A stretch of 15,730 nt of DNA from QHWK01 sp035315685. GTDB taxonomy: Bacteria > Acidobacteriota > Vicinamibacteria > Vicinamibacterales > CAVVIG01. The notes below the pieces were generated by a model. That model worked only from the letters and a program-made list of their open reading frames with translations. It was not told the origin of the DNA and made no database searches. The stretch lies in contig DATFXR010000305.1 of NCBI GenBank assembly GCA_035315685.1, forward strand, positions 1-15,730. Reading direction: 5' to 3'. Shown here in pieces: positions 6,177-12,996 of the stretch. Every line of letters starts with the position of its first letter. The stretch's first letter is position 1. The position numbers and the translations under genes are program-made.

Positions 6177-8918
6177 ATGGAGCGCGCATCCGCGCCGCTG
6201 GCGGCTGTCGGACCGTACGGGATTCTCGGCGTGTTGGGCGAGGGCGGCGGCGGGACCGTGTACCGCGCCTGGGATCCTCGTCTTGCGCGCGAGGTGGCCC
6301 TCAAGGTCCTGCACGAACGGCCCGGCGCCGATCCGAGGCGCGAGCACCGATTCATCGCCGAGGCGCGCGCCGCCAGCGCGCTGAACCACGCCAACATCGT
6401 CACCGTCTTCGACGCGGCCTTCGACGGCACCACCCCTTACATCGTCTCGGAACTGATTGCCGGGCGTACGTTGCGAGAAGAAATCGGTCGGAGCCCGGTC
6501 GCACCGAAGCGCCTGCTCGATCTCGCGACGCAGATTGCCGACGGCTTGTCCGCGGCACACGACGCGGGAATCGTTCATCGCGACCTGAAACCCGAGAACA
6601 TCATGGTCACGCGGACCGGACGCGTGAAGATCGTCGACTTCGGCCTCGCGCAGCCCGGCGGATTGGATCCGCTGAGCGAGCCATCGTCGCAGGACGATAC
6701 GCAAACGCGGACCGATCCCGGACTTCGCGCCGGGACGATTCCGTATATGAGCCCGGAGCAGGCGCGTGGCGCCACGACTGACTTTCGTTCCGATCAGTTC
6801 TCCTTTGGCTTGATTCTGTTCGAGATGGCCGCCGGCCGGCATGCGTTCACACGGGACACACCGGCCGCCACGCTCAACGCGATCATCAACGACGAACCAG
6901 AGGGCCTGTCCGAGCTCGACACGCGAATGCCAGCGGCGTTTCGCTGGATCGTAGAGCGCTGCCTCGCGAAGGATGTCAACGATCGGTACGCGGTGACGAG
7001 CGATCTGCTGCGCGACTTTCGGATGCTTCGCGATCGATTCGGCGAGCTGGTCGCCGCGCAGCGGGCATCGTCGGCGCGACCGATCGCGTCGGGATGGACG
7101 CGCGGCCTCCTGGCAATCGCGCTGCTTGCCGCGTTCGTTGCCGGTGCGATTGTGACCTCGTTCATCGCCGTAGCGCCGCGGCGAACCTCTACGGCATTGA
7201 CGTTCACGCCGTTCACCACTGGTGCCGGATACCAGGGCTTCCCGGCGTGGTCGCCCGACGGCCAGACAATCGCATACGCCGCCGATGTCAACGACACGCT
7301 TCAGATCTTCACGCGCCGGGTGTCGTCGCCGGTCGCGGCGCAGATTACGCAGGCGCCGTACGATTGCAGGTATCCATTCTGGTCGCCGGACGGCAATCGC
7401 ATCTACTACGTGTCGCTGGCGCGCGACCGCGACGGCATCTGGTCGGTCGGCGCCGCCGGAGGAACACCGCAGGTTGTCGTCGAAAGCGCAAGCCGCGGCG
7501 CGATCGCTCCGAGCGGCACGATCGCGTTCCTTCGCGACGAGCAGCCGGAGGACATCGTCGGCGCGTCGGCGCTGTGGCTGCGGACTGCGGACGGCGTCGA
7601 GACGAGGTACCGGGCATTCGATCACCTGCGCTTCGTCGAGGGTGCGCTGTCGTTCTCGCCCGACGGAAGCAAGCTCGCGGTCAGCGCCGTGCCGCGATCG
7701 ATCAACGTGCCGCCGGAAGAGCGCGGCTGGCGTTTCTGGATTGCGCCGCTGCGAGGCGGCGTTCCGAGTCGCCGTTTCGAGTCGTTGTCGGACGTCGTTC
7801 CACGCGTCACCAGTTTTGCGTGGCTGCCCGACAGCCGGCATGTCGTGCTGAGCGCCACGACACTCTCGACGACCGGTTCGCACCTCTGGATGGCGGATGT
7901 CGAGCGGAACGAGGCGTGGCCGCTGACCAGCGGGCCGGGCAGCGAGTCGTATCCGTCGTCGTCCCCTGACGGCGACCAGGTGGTGTTTGCGACCGGCGAA
8001 CCGGACTACGACGTCGTCGAGATCTCGACCGGCGGAGGCACCGTGCGTCCGCTGCTGGCCACGGCCCGCAACGAATCCGATCCGGTCTGGTCGCCTAACG
8101 GCCGCCTCCTCGCCTACGTGAGCGACCGCAGCGGACAGGACGAAATCTGGCTCGGCGGGCAGGACAAGCCCGGCAGCGATCGGCCGGTCATCACGCAGCG
8201 CGACTTCGGGGACGATCGAACGATCATGCTCGCATCGCCCAGCTTCTCGCCCGACGGCGAGCGGATTGCGTATCAGCGCAACGCGAGCAAGCCGATCTGG
8301 CCGTTGCGCATTTGGATTTCGCAGACCGCCGGCGGGCCGCCGGTTCCACTGGTGCCGCCGTCGCACGAAGGATATCAAGGCGCGCCCACCTGGTCGCCAG
8401 ACGGGCAGTGGATCGCTTATGCGGAGTGGACCGATCGGCAATGGACGCTGGCGAAAGTGCGAGCCGGCAGCGGCGAACCGCCGATCGCTCTTCGACCCGA
8501 TGGCGTACCCAACGCGACTCCGTCGTGGTCGCCGAAAGATGATTGGATCACGTGGGAGACGAACCAGGGTTTCGTCCTGGTGTCACCGGACGGAACACGC
8601 GAGCGCGTGCTGTCCGACGACCATTGGCTGGCACATACGTGGTCCCGGGACGGATCGCACATTTTCGGGATTCGCGAAACCGAGCGGCTTCGCCTGTCGC
8701 TCGTCGCGATCGATGTCAGCACTGGCAGCGCGCGAGTGATCGCCGATCTCGGACCCTCACCGCCAGTCAACAACCCGGTGAAGGGACTCAGCCTCGCCGC
8801 CGACGGACGGACGCTCCTCACCTCGTTCGTCCACTTGCGAGGCGGATTGTGGACCGTCAGCGGCCTTCGCGTGCCCGAACCGGCCTCTCGATGGCGCGCG
8901 CTGTTTCGACTCCGATAA
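6177..8918 (+). CDS. Membrane-anchored Ser/Thr protein kinase with C-terminal TolB-like WD40 propeller
   Basis: A 913-residue one-pass receptor-like kinase. Residues 13-290 are a complete eukaryotic-type kinase domain: glycine loop GEGGGGTVYRAW (21-32), ATP lysine K43, helix-C glutamate probably E62, catalytic loop HRDLKPEN (134-141, D136 base), DFG at 154-156, and GTIPYMSPEQARG at 186-198. All key residues are present, so activity is expected. A single membrane segment lies at about 309-332. Residues 340-890 form a propeller with repeated F/WSPDG-type motifs near 358, 402, 493, 595, 638, 691, 739 and 784 and weaker ones later, presumably extracytoplasmic and sensing an unknown ligand or surface. 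The start is ATG 6177; a TTG three bases earlier is also in frame. Only a weak GAG lies before it. The nearby winged-helix/FHA protein is a plausible phospho-target reader, by inference only. Confidence 0.93.
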   Translation: MERASAPLAAVGPYGILGVLGEGGGGTVYRAWDPRLAREVALKVLHERPGADPRREHRFIAEARAASALNHANIVTVFDAAFDGTTPYIVSELIAGRTLREEIGRSPVAPKRLLDLATQIADGLSAAHDAGIVHRDLKPENIMVTRTGRVKIVDFGLAQPGGLDPLSEPSSQDDTQTRTDPGLRAGTIPYMSPEQARGATTDFRSDQFSFGLILFEMAAGRHAFTRDTPAATLNAIINDEPEGLSELDTRMPAAFRWIVERCLAKDVNDRYAVTSDLLRDFRMLRDRFGELVAAQRASSARPIASGWTRGLLAIALLAAFVAGAIVTSFIAVAPRRTSTALTFTPFTTGAGYQGFPAWSPDGQTIAYAADVNDTLQIFTRRVSSPVAAQITQAPYDCRYPFWSPDGNRIYYVSLARDRDGIWSVGAAGGTPQVVVESASRGAIAPSGTIAFLRDEQPEDIVGASALWLRTADGVETRYRAFDHLRFVEGALSFSPDGSKLAVSAVPRSINVPPEERGWRFWIAPLRGGVPSRRFESLSDVVPRVTSFAWLPDSRHVVLSATTLSTTGSHLWMADVERNEAWPLTSGPGSESYPSSSPDGDQVVFATGEPDYDVVEISTGGGTVRPLLATARNESDPVWSPNGRLLAYVSDRSGQDEIWLGGQDKPGSDRPVITQRDFGDDRTIMLASPSFSPDGERIAYQRNASKPIWPLRIWISQTAGGPPVPLVPPSHEGYQGAPTWSPDGQWIAYAEWTDRQWTLAKVRAGSGEPPIALRPDGVPNATPSWSPKDDWITWETNQGFVLVSPDGTRERVLSDDHWLAHTWSRDGSHIFGIRETERLRLSLVAIDVSTGSARVIADLGPSPPVNNPVKGLSLAADGRTLLTSFVHLRGGLWTVSGLRVPEPASRWRALFRLR

Positions 8919-8947
8919 AAACACCATGATTTCCCCACCTGACGCCA

Positions 8948-8976
8948 TTGACCTCCGGTGCGCCGAGGCGTAGATT
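8948..8976 (+). promoter_or_regulatory. Probable sigma70-type promoter of the exported receiver-like gene
   Basis: TTGACC (8948-8953, five of six) and TAGATT (8971-8976, four of six) are separated by an optimal 17 bases. Transcription would start near 8983, about 18 bases before the ATG at 9001. It lies in the gap after the kinase stop, so the receiver-like gene need not depend on kinase transcription. Confidence 0.5.
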
Positions 8977-8987
8977 GGCCGCCTCGG
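8963..8987 (+). promoter_or_regulatory. Inverted repeat overlapping the -10 and Shine-Dalgarno (candidate operator or leader hairpin)
   Basis: CCGAGGCG (8963-8970) and CGCCTCGG (8980-8987) are perfect inverted arms around a 9-base centre that contains the TAGATT -10 element. As DNA this is a repressor-style dyad across the promoter. If transcription started further upstream, the right arm would instead hide the start of the GGAGG ribosome site (8986-8990). An upstream CCTCCG (8952-8957) is complementary to CGGAGG (8985-8990). Confidence 0.4.
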
Positions 8988-9000
8988 AGGAACGCCGACG

Positions 9001-9519
9001 ATGCGACGGATATTTGTCATCGCGCTCATCGCAATCATTGCCGCCGCCTCGGTCGATCTGGGCGCGTGCGGCGACAAATTCCTTCGTGTCGGCCGCAGCG
9101 CGCGCTTTCGACGTTATGCCGCCGTCCACCCCGCAGCCATTCTGATCGTCAAGCCACTTCACGCCACGCGCGCGGGCATCGAGGAACTGCAGGCGCTGCT
9201 CCGCCAGGCTGGCCATCGTTCCGTAGCCGTCGACAACGGCGCCAGCGTCACGACGGCCCTAGCGGCCGCGCCGTACGATCTCGTCATCGCGGACTACGCC
9301 GACGCCGGTCAGATCCGAATCGACCTGGAGTCGGTCTCTTCCAAGCCGGCGATTCTCCCGATCCTGTACAAGCCGAGCAAGGCGGTCGAAGCCGAGGCCG
9401 ACAGCCAGTACGTCTGCCTGATCAAGCCGCATACGATGACCAAGTACGACGCACTCGCCGAAATCGATCGGCTCATGCAATTGAAGCAGAGCGGCGGCCC
9501 GACCGCGGTCGGGCAGTAA
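9001..9519 (+). CDS. Exported (possibly lipoprotein) degenerate response-regulator-receiver-like protein
   Basis: A 172-residue protein with a hydrophobic signal (about 4-22) ending LGAC (C23), a passable lipobox, followed by the segment CGDKFLRVGR (23-32). Residues about 46-160 have the alternating strand-helix pattern of a CheY-like receiver: strand 1 AAILIVKPL, helix EELQALLRQAG, strand 3 DLVIADYADAG with D98 where the phospho-acceptor normally sits, and strand 5 VCLIKP with K142 at the conserved lysine. The acidic pair at the end of strand 1 is absent (K51-P52), so phosphorylation is doubtful, and the location outside the cytoplasm makes classical two-component signalling unlikely. Shine-Dalgarno GGAGG at 8986-8990. 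It is followed 24 bases later by a beta-barrel gene, suggesting they work together at the cell envelope. The receiver assignment is by pattern only; I recall similar CGDKF-starting proteins in Acidobacteriota but no function. Confidence 0.82.
   Translation: MRRIFVIALIAIIAAASVDLGACGDKFLRVGRSARFRRYAAVHPAAILIVKPLHATRAGIEELQALLRQAGHRSVAVDNGASVTTALAAAPYDLVIADYADAGQIRIDLESVSSKPAILPILYKPSKAVEAEADSQYVCLIKPHTMTKYDALAEIDRLMQLKQSGGPTAVGQ
9497..9514. repeat. Perfect 18-bp palindrome at the end of the receiver-like gene
   Basis: GCCCGACCGCGGTCGGGC is an uninterrupted palindrome lying in the last codons before the stop at 9517-9519. It could form a short hairpin between the two genes' coding regions or bind a dimeric protein. 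No T-run follows, so it is not a normal intrinsic terminator. Confidence 0.5.
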
Positions 9520-9543
9520 ACGGCCCGATACACGCGGACCGAT

Positions 9544-10539
9544 GTGAACCGGCACACGCGTCCGCGGCTTCGATGGTTGTCATCGTGCGTGACGATCGTT
9601 TGTCTGTCGTCTGCCGCACCGGCGCATGCTCAGGCGTCAGTTCCCGATCGCGGCGAAGGGACGCTGACGCTGACGTTCGAGAACTACGATGTCGTCGGTC
9701 ATTTCGACGTCCAGGGCCGCACCAACACGAACGGGGGCACGCTGTCGCACGCGCTGGTGACCGAGTTCGACTACGGAGTGTTCGACAAGTTCGGGCTGGT
9801 CGTCAGCCTTCCATTCATCGCGTCGAAGTACACCGGGCCTCCGGCGTACTTCGTCGGACCGTACCTCACGCATCCGGGCCCCCTCGACGACGGAACCTAT
9901 CACGCCGCGTTTCAGGATGTGCGGCTCGAACTGCGCCGTCAATGGTGGGTCGGACAGGTGCCGGTGACGCCGTTCGTCGGCTTCTCATTTCCGACCCATG
10001 ACTATGAGACCGTCGGCGAGGCCGTTCCAGGCAGACACCGTCGCGACCTGGTGGTCGGCGCGAACGCTGGCGCCGATCTGGATCGAATCAGGCCGGGTTC
10101 GTACGTGCATGCCCGCTACGCCTACGGCACGATGCAAAAGGTGGATGACATTCCATTCACCAGGAGCAACATCGACGTCGACGCGGGCGTTGCCGTCACC
10201 TCACGTGTGCTCGTACGAGCGCTCGTCGACTGGCAGATCAGGCATTCAGGACCGACGCTGGCTGAACTGGCTCCCGATTGGGTCCACCACGACCGATTCA
10301 TCGCTCCGAGCTACACCAGCATCGGAGGAGGCGCTTCGGTATTGGTGACCCGCTCCACCGACGTCTTCGCGGTGTTCGACGCAACGGCCGCCGGCAGCAA
10401 CGGCGCGCATCGGCAGCGAACGCTCGTGCTCGGCGTCAGTCTCAGCCTTCGGTCGCGTCTGCACGGACTCGGGGGCGCGAACGACTCCGTCCGGCAGATG
10501 TCGCCGGATGCCAGCCGCGTCATGGCGCGGTCTCGGTAA
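9544..10539 (+). CDS. Probable outer-membrane beta-barrel protein (transporter-like)
   Basis: A 331-residue protein with a Sec signal peptide (basic start, hydrophobic SSCVTIVCLSSAAP, cleavage after AHA at about residue 29). The mature part is rich in alternating polar/hydrophobic strands typical of outer-membrane barrels: GTLTLTFENYDVVGHFDV, LVTEFDYGVFDKFGLVVSLP, RLELRRQWWVGQVPVTPFVG, GSYVHARYAYG, SIGGGASVLVTRSTDVFAVF and TLVLGVSLSLRSRL. The pattern resembles the phenol-degradation meta-pathway transporter-like barrels, an inference from style only. The start is a GTG at 9544 (an overlapping ATG at 9542 runs straight into a stop) and no clear ribosome site is seen. Its tail overlaps the end of the opposite-strand winged-helix/FHA gene by 20 bases. 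Confidence 0.8.
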   Translation: MNRHTRPRLRWLSSCVTIVCLSSAAPAHAQASVPDRGEGTLTLTFENYDVVGHFDVQGRTNTNGGTLSHALVTEFDYGVFDKFGLVVSLPFIASKYTGPPAYFVGPYLTHPGPLDDGTYHAAFQDVRLELRRQWWVGQVPVTPFVGFSFPTHDYETVGEAVPGRHRRDLVVGANAGADLDRIRPGSYVHARYAYGTMQKVDDIPFTRSNIDVDAGVAVTSRVLVRALVDWQIRHSGPTLAELAPDWVHHDRFIAPSYTSIGGGASVLVTRSTDVFAVFDATAAGSNGAHRQRTLVLGVSLSLRSRLHGLGGANDSVRQMSPDASRVMARSR

Positions 10540-11167
10540 CGCCTGGTGGCTGCGGGACCCGAAACGTAATCACGACCGAACCACATCGAATCTGATCGCC
10601 GTTGATGAGCCGATGTGGCACCGTCACGCGGTGGCCGCCGACGTAGGTGCCGTTCTTGCTTCCCAGATCCGCGACCGTCGCCTCGCCGCTCCGGACGACG
10701 ATGCGCGCGTGATGGCGGGAGACGCCGGGGGCGTCGATCCACACCGCCGCATCGACCCCACGGCCGACGAGGTTGTCGCCCTCTTGCAACGCCACCTGCC
10801 TGGCTTCCCAGACGAGCCAGCATCTGGTCGACTGTTGCTCGGGCGCCGGCGGCTCGCCTGACACGTGCACGTCGGCGATGAACCGGTATCCGAACCGATG
10901 CATGGTTCGCACGAAGGTCGCGCGGTCCGCCGTGTCGCCCAGCGCGCGCCGGACTTCGGCAACCAGACCGGCGAGATTGGTGTCGAGCACGAATGTCGAC
11001 GGCCAGAGTTGCTGCTGCAGCTCGTCTCTCGACATCGCCCGAGCGTGATTCTCGACGAGCAGCAGCAGCAGGTGAAACGCCTTCGGCGACAGCGCGACTT
11101 CGCCGCCGTCACGAAGCAGTTGACGCGTGCGCGAGTCGAGCCCGAAAGGACCGAACCGAAACCGCAT
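10520..11167 (-). CDS. Winged-helix DNA-binding protein fused to an FHA domain
   Basis: A 215-residue cytoplasmic regulator. Residues 1-100 are an OmpR/CadC-type winged helix (FRFGPFGLDSRTRQLL, LSPKAFHLLLLLVEN, SRDELQQQLWPSTFVLDTNL, wing HRFGYRFIADV). Residues about 115-205 are a forkhead-associated domain with its phosphothreonine-binding signature intact: GRG (135-137), SRHH (150-153) and GSKNGTYV (169-176, N172). No receiver domain and no membrane segment are present, so control probably runs through binding of a phosphothreonine partner or self-phosphopeptide, such as a substrate of a Ser/Thr kinase. It follows the Sco gene by 27 bases on the same strand, so it is probably the last gene of a copper-protein operon. 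The Shine-Dalgarno is weak (CAGG). The ATG at 11167 gives the typical start of the winged-helix domain. Confidence 0.9.
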   Translation of the reverse strand: MRFRFGPFGLDSRTRQLLRDGGEVALSPKAFHLLLLLVENHARAMSRDELQQQLWPSTFVLDTNLAGLVAEVRRALGDTADRATFVRTMHRFGYRFIADVHVSGEPPAPEQQSTRCWLVWEARQVALQEGDNLVGRGVDAAVWIDAPGVSRHHARIVVRSGEATVADLGSKNGTYVGGHRVTVPHRLINGDQIRCGSVVITFRVPQPPGVTETAP

Positions 11168-11194
11168 CCTGTAAAGGGACTTGGTAGCGTGCGC

Positions 11195-11791
11195 TTACCA
11201 GGTCTCTCTCGTCAAGCGCGGCAGGTCGTGCAGCCAGTCGGCTTCGCTGATGCCGCCCGGGTAGATCACGTGCGCGCGATCGTCGGCCGTGTACGCGAGG
11301 ACGAAATTGGCGTGCGCGATCGAGTAGCTCGCGTTTGCCGCGTCGCGCCGCGACGCCGCGGGAACGCCCGCCGCCTTCTGGACCTCTGCCACCGCCGCTT
11401 CGCTTCCCGTCAGGCCAACAAAGCGCTTGTCGAACAGGTCGAGCCACCGGCGGAGTCTGTCCGGCGTGTCCCGCGCCGGATCGGTCGTCACGAACACGAG
11501 CGTCACGCGGTCGGCGACCTCGGTCGGCAATTTCCTCAGCGCCTTGCCGATATTCGCCATGTGAAGCGGGCATTGATCGGGACAATTCGTATAACCGAAG
11601 AACAGCAGCGTGATGGAGCCGCGGGTGCGGCTCCAGAAATCGAACGGCGCGCCGGCGGTGTCCATCAGCACGAATCTCGGCCTTGCCAGCGGCGGCGTGA
11701 CCAGTCCGCCTCGATACGTATCGCCAGCCGCTCGCGGCGCCGGCGCGCACCAGGCAACGACGACGAGAAATGCGAGCAGGCGAGACCTCAT
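11195..11791 (-). CDS. Sco1/SenC-family copper-binding thioredoxin-fold protein
   Basis: A 198-residue exported protein with an N-terminal signal (RSRLLAFLVVVAWCAPAPRA). Sco proteins bind copper and deliver it to, or reduce thiols of, the CuA site of cytochrome oxidase and other copper enzymes. The copper-binding residues are all present: C70 and C74 in YTNCPDQCP and H160 in SIAHANFVL, plus the family pattern VTTDPARDTPDRL (101-113) and YPGG near 177-180. A frame 24 bases longer (to 11815) exists, but the ATG at 11791 has a clear GGAGG six bases upstream, placed just after the cupredoxin stop, so 11791 is preferred. The neighbouring cupredoxin and the copper amine oxidase elsewhere in the window make several possible copper clients; none is shown. 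Confidence 0.92.
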   Translation of the reverse strand: MRSRLLAFLVVVAWCAPAPRAAGDTYRGGLVTPPLARPRFVLMDTAGAPFDFWSRTRGSITLLFFGYTNCPDQCPLHMANIGKALRKLPTEVADRVTLVFVTTDPARDTPDRLRRWLDLFDKRFVGLTGSEAAVAEVQKAAGVPAASRRDAANASYSIAHANFVLAYTADDRAHVIYPGGISEADWLHDLPRLTRETW

Positions 11792-11804
11792 CTCGAACCT
11801 CCGT

Positions 11805-12875
11805 TCAGCGAACAATGACCGTGCCCGTCATGCCGAGCTCATCGTGAACCGCGCAGATGTACTCGTACGTGCCTGGAGCGGTGAAGGTCACGCGGAAGCG
11901 CGTGATGCCGGGATTCGACTGCACCAGGTTGGCGCGGTCCTGCGGTGTGGGAGTGAGGAATCCGGAGTTCACACTGTCCGAAGGTGAGTTGATGACGGCA
12001 GTCCGCGCGCCATCCGCGGTCAGGGACGATGACACGTTCAGCGGCGGGCGAGGATCGGCCGGCTCCGTGCCGAAGGTCACGGTGTGGTTGATCGAGGGTT
12101 CGAGGCTCGTCCACTCCACGGTGTCGCCGACACGCACGACGACGACCTTCTTCGAGAACCGCATCAACGATGCCGACTGTGAGCCGGCGCCGCTCATCGT
12201 GATCACCTCGCCGATTCCGGCCGCTATGCCGCCGCTCAATGCTCCAGCGTCCTCACCGCCGTTGACGTGCATCGCGAGTCGCGAAGCGTCCGCAAGCAGC
12301 ACCGCTTCGTCGCGGCGCGCCTGACGATCGTAGGAGTCCTGATCGTATGGCAGGGCGGCGGAGGCATCGAGCACGTGGACCACTCCGGTCATGTCGGCGT
12401 GGACCAGACACACCAACTTGAAGTTGCCGGTTGCCGGAAACATGACGGTGTACTGCGGCGGCTCGGCCCCCGGCGCCGTGTCGTCGCGCAGCAACACTCC
12501 CGTGGTCACGCAGGCGGAACCGTCGAAACTGGACGGATCGGGCGTGATCCCGGGGCATCCCACGACGACGCCGAAGGTCGGACCGAAGGCTGGCGGCCGC
12601 GTCTGGCCTGGTTTCAGGAACGTGAGCGTATGGCGCTCGTGCGTCTGAAAGATCCAATGGATGCTGTCGCCGGCATGAATCCAGAGTTCATTGGGCAGGA
12701 ATGCGAGCGCCTGCCTGCCGAGACTGTGGCTCTCGGCGCCGACGAGCACCCGCCACTCTTCGGCGTGCACTGCCGCGGTCGCCGCTCCTGCCATCAGCAC
12801 GGCGGCCAGCGCGAGCGACACCGCCGGTCGCCGCGTCAGGCCTACGCGCCACATTGCTGCCGTCGTCGTTTTCAT
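11805..12875 (-). CDS. Exported two-domain cupredoxin
   Basis: A 356-residue periplasmic protein with a Sec signal (about 14-38, ending A-V-H-A). It contains two plastocyanin/azurin-like copper domains. Domain 1 (about 40-170) has type 1 ligands H82 (ERHTLTF), C156, H159 and M162 (VCLVHADM); domain 2 (about 222-356) has H264 (INHTVTF), C341, H344 and M349 (ICAVHDELGM). The ligand loops differ, C-x2-H-x2-M against C-x2-H-x4-M, so the sites may have different potentials. Domain 1 carries an insertion with C107 and C122 that could form a disulfide. A linker (about 171-221) is Asp/Ala/Arg-rich with YDQDSYDRQARRDEA. Shine-Dalgarno GGAGGA precedes the ATG. The Sco gene follows 13 bases later, supporting electron transfer or copper handling in one pathway. 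Confidence 0.9.
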   Translation of the reverse strand: MKTTTAAMWRVGLTRRPAVSLALAAVLMAGAATAAVHAEEWRVLVGAESHSLGRQALAFLPNELWIHAGDSIHWIFQTHERHTLTFLKPGQTRPPAFGPTFGVVVGCPGITPDPSSFDGSACVTTGVLLRDDTAPGAEPPQYTVMFPATGNFKLVCLVHADMTGVVHVLDASAALPYDQDSYDRQARRDEAVLLADASRLAMHVNGGEDAGALSGGIAAGIGEVITMSGAGSQSASLMRFSKKVVVVRVGDTVEWTSLEPSINHTVTFGTEPADPRPPLNVSSSLTADGARTAVINSPSDSVNSGFLTPTPQDRANLVQSNPGITRFRVTFTAPGTYEYICAVHDELGMTGTVIVR

Positions 12876-12909
12876 GCTGTCCTCCGCTTCTGGTTGCGTG
12901 TCGGCTTTC

Positions 12910-12923
12910 TCACGGACACGTGA
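12910..12923. promoter_or_regulatory. Small inverted repeat upstream of the cupredoxin operon
   Basis: TCACG-GACA-CGTGA is a perfect 5-bp inverted repeat with a 4-base centre, placed about 35 bases before the cupredoxin ATG in the 121-nt gap after the permease gene. It is well placed for an operator, but short, and no promoter hexamers are convincing around it. Confidence 0.25.
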
Positions 12924-12996
12924 ACACTAGATGCGTTGGCCAGCGGAAGTCCTCGGGATGCGGTGCGGATTCGATGCGATTTCGATGGGCGCCGTG

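Noticed and set aside
5400..8441. Open frame of about 1013 codons on the minus strand
   Set aside because: It runs opposite the kinase, YdeI and VOC genes, is Arg/Pro/Ala-rich with no recognisable domain, and is the expected antisense shadow in high-GC coding DNA.
9497..9514. Palindrome as an intrinsic terminator
   Set aside because: No T-run follows and it sits inside the coding sequence just before the stop; kept only as a repeat.
10865..11818. Open frame of 317 codons on the plus strand
   Set aside because: Antisense to the winged-helix/FHA and Sco genes, Arg/His-rich with no motif.
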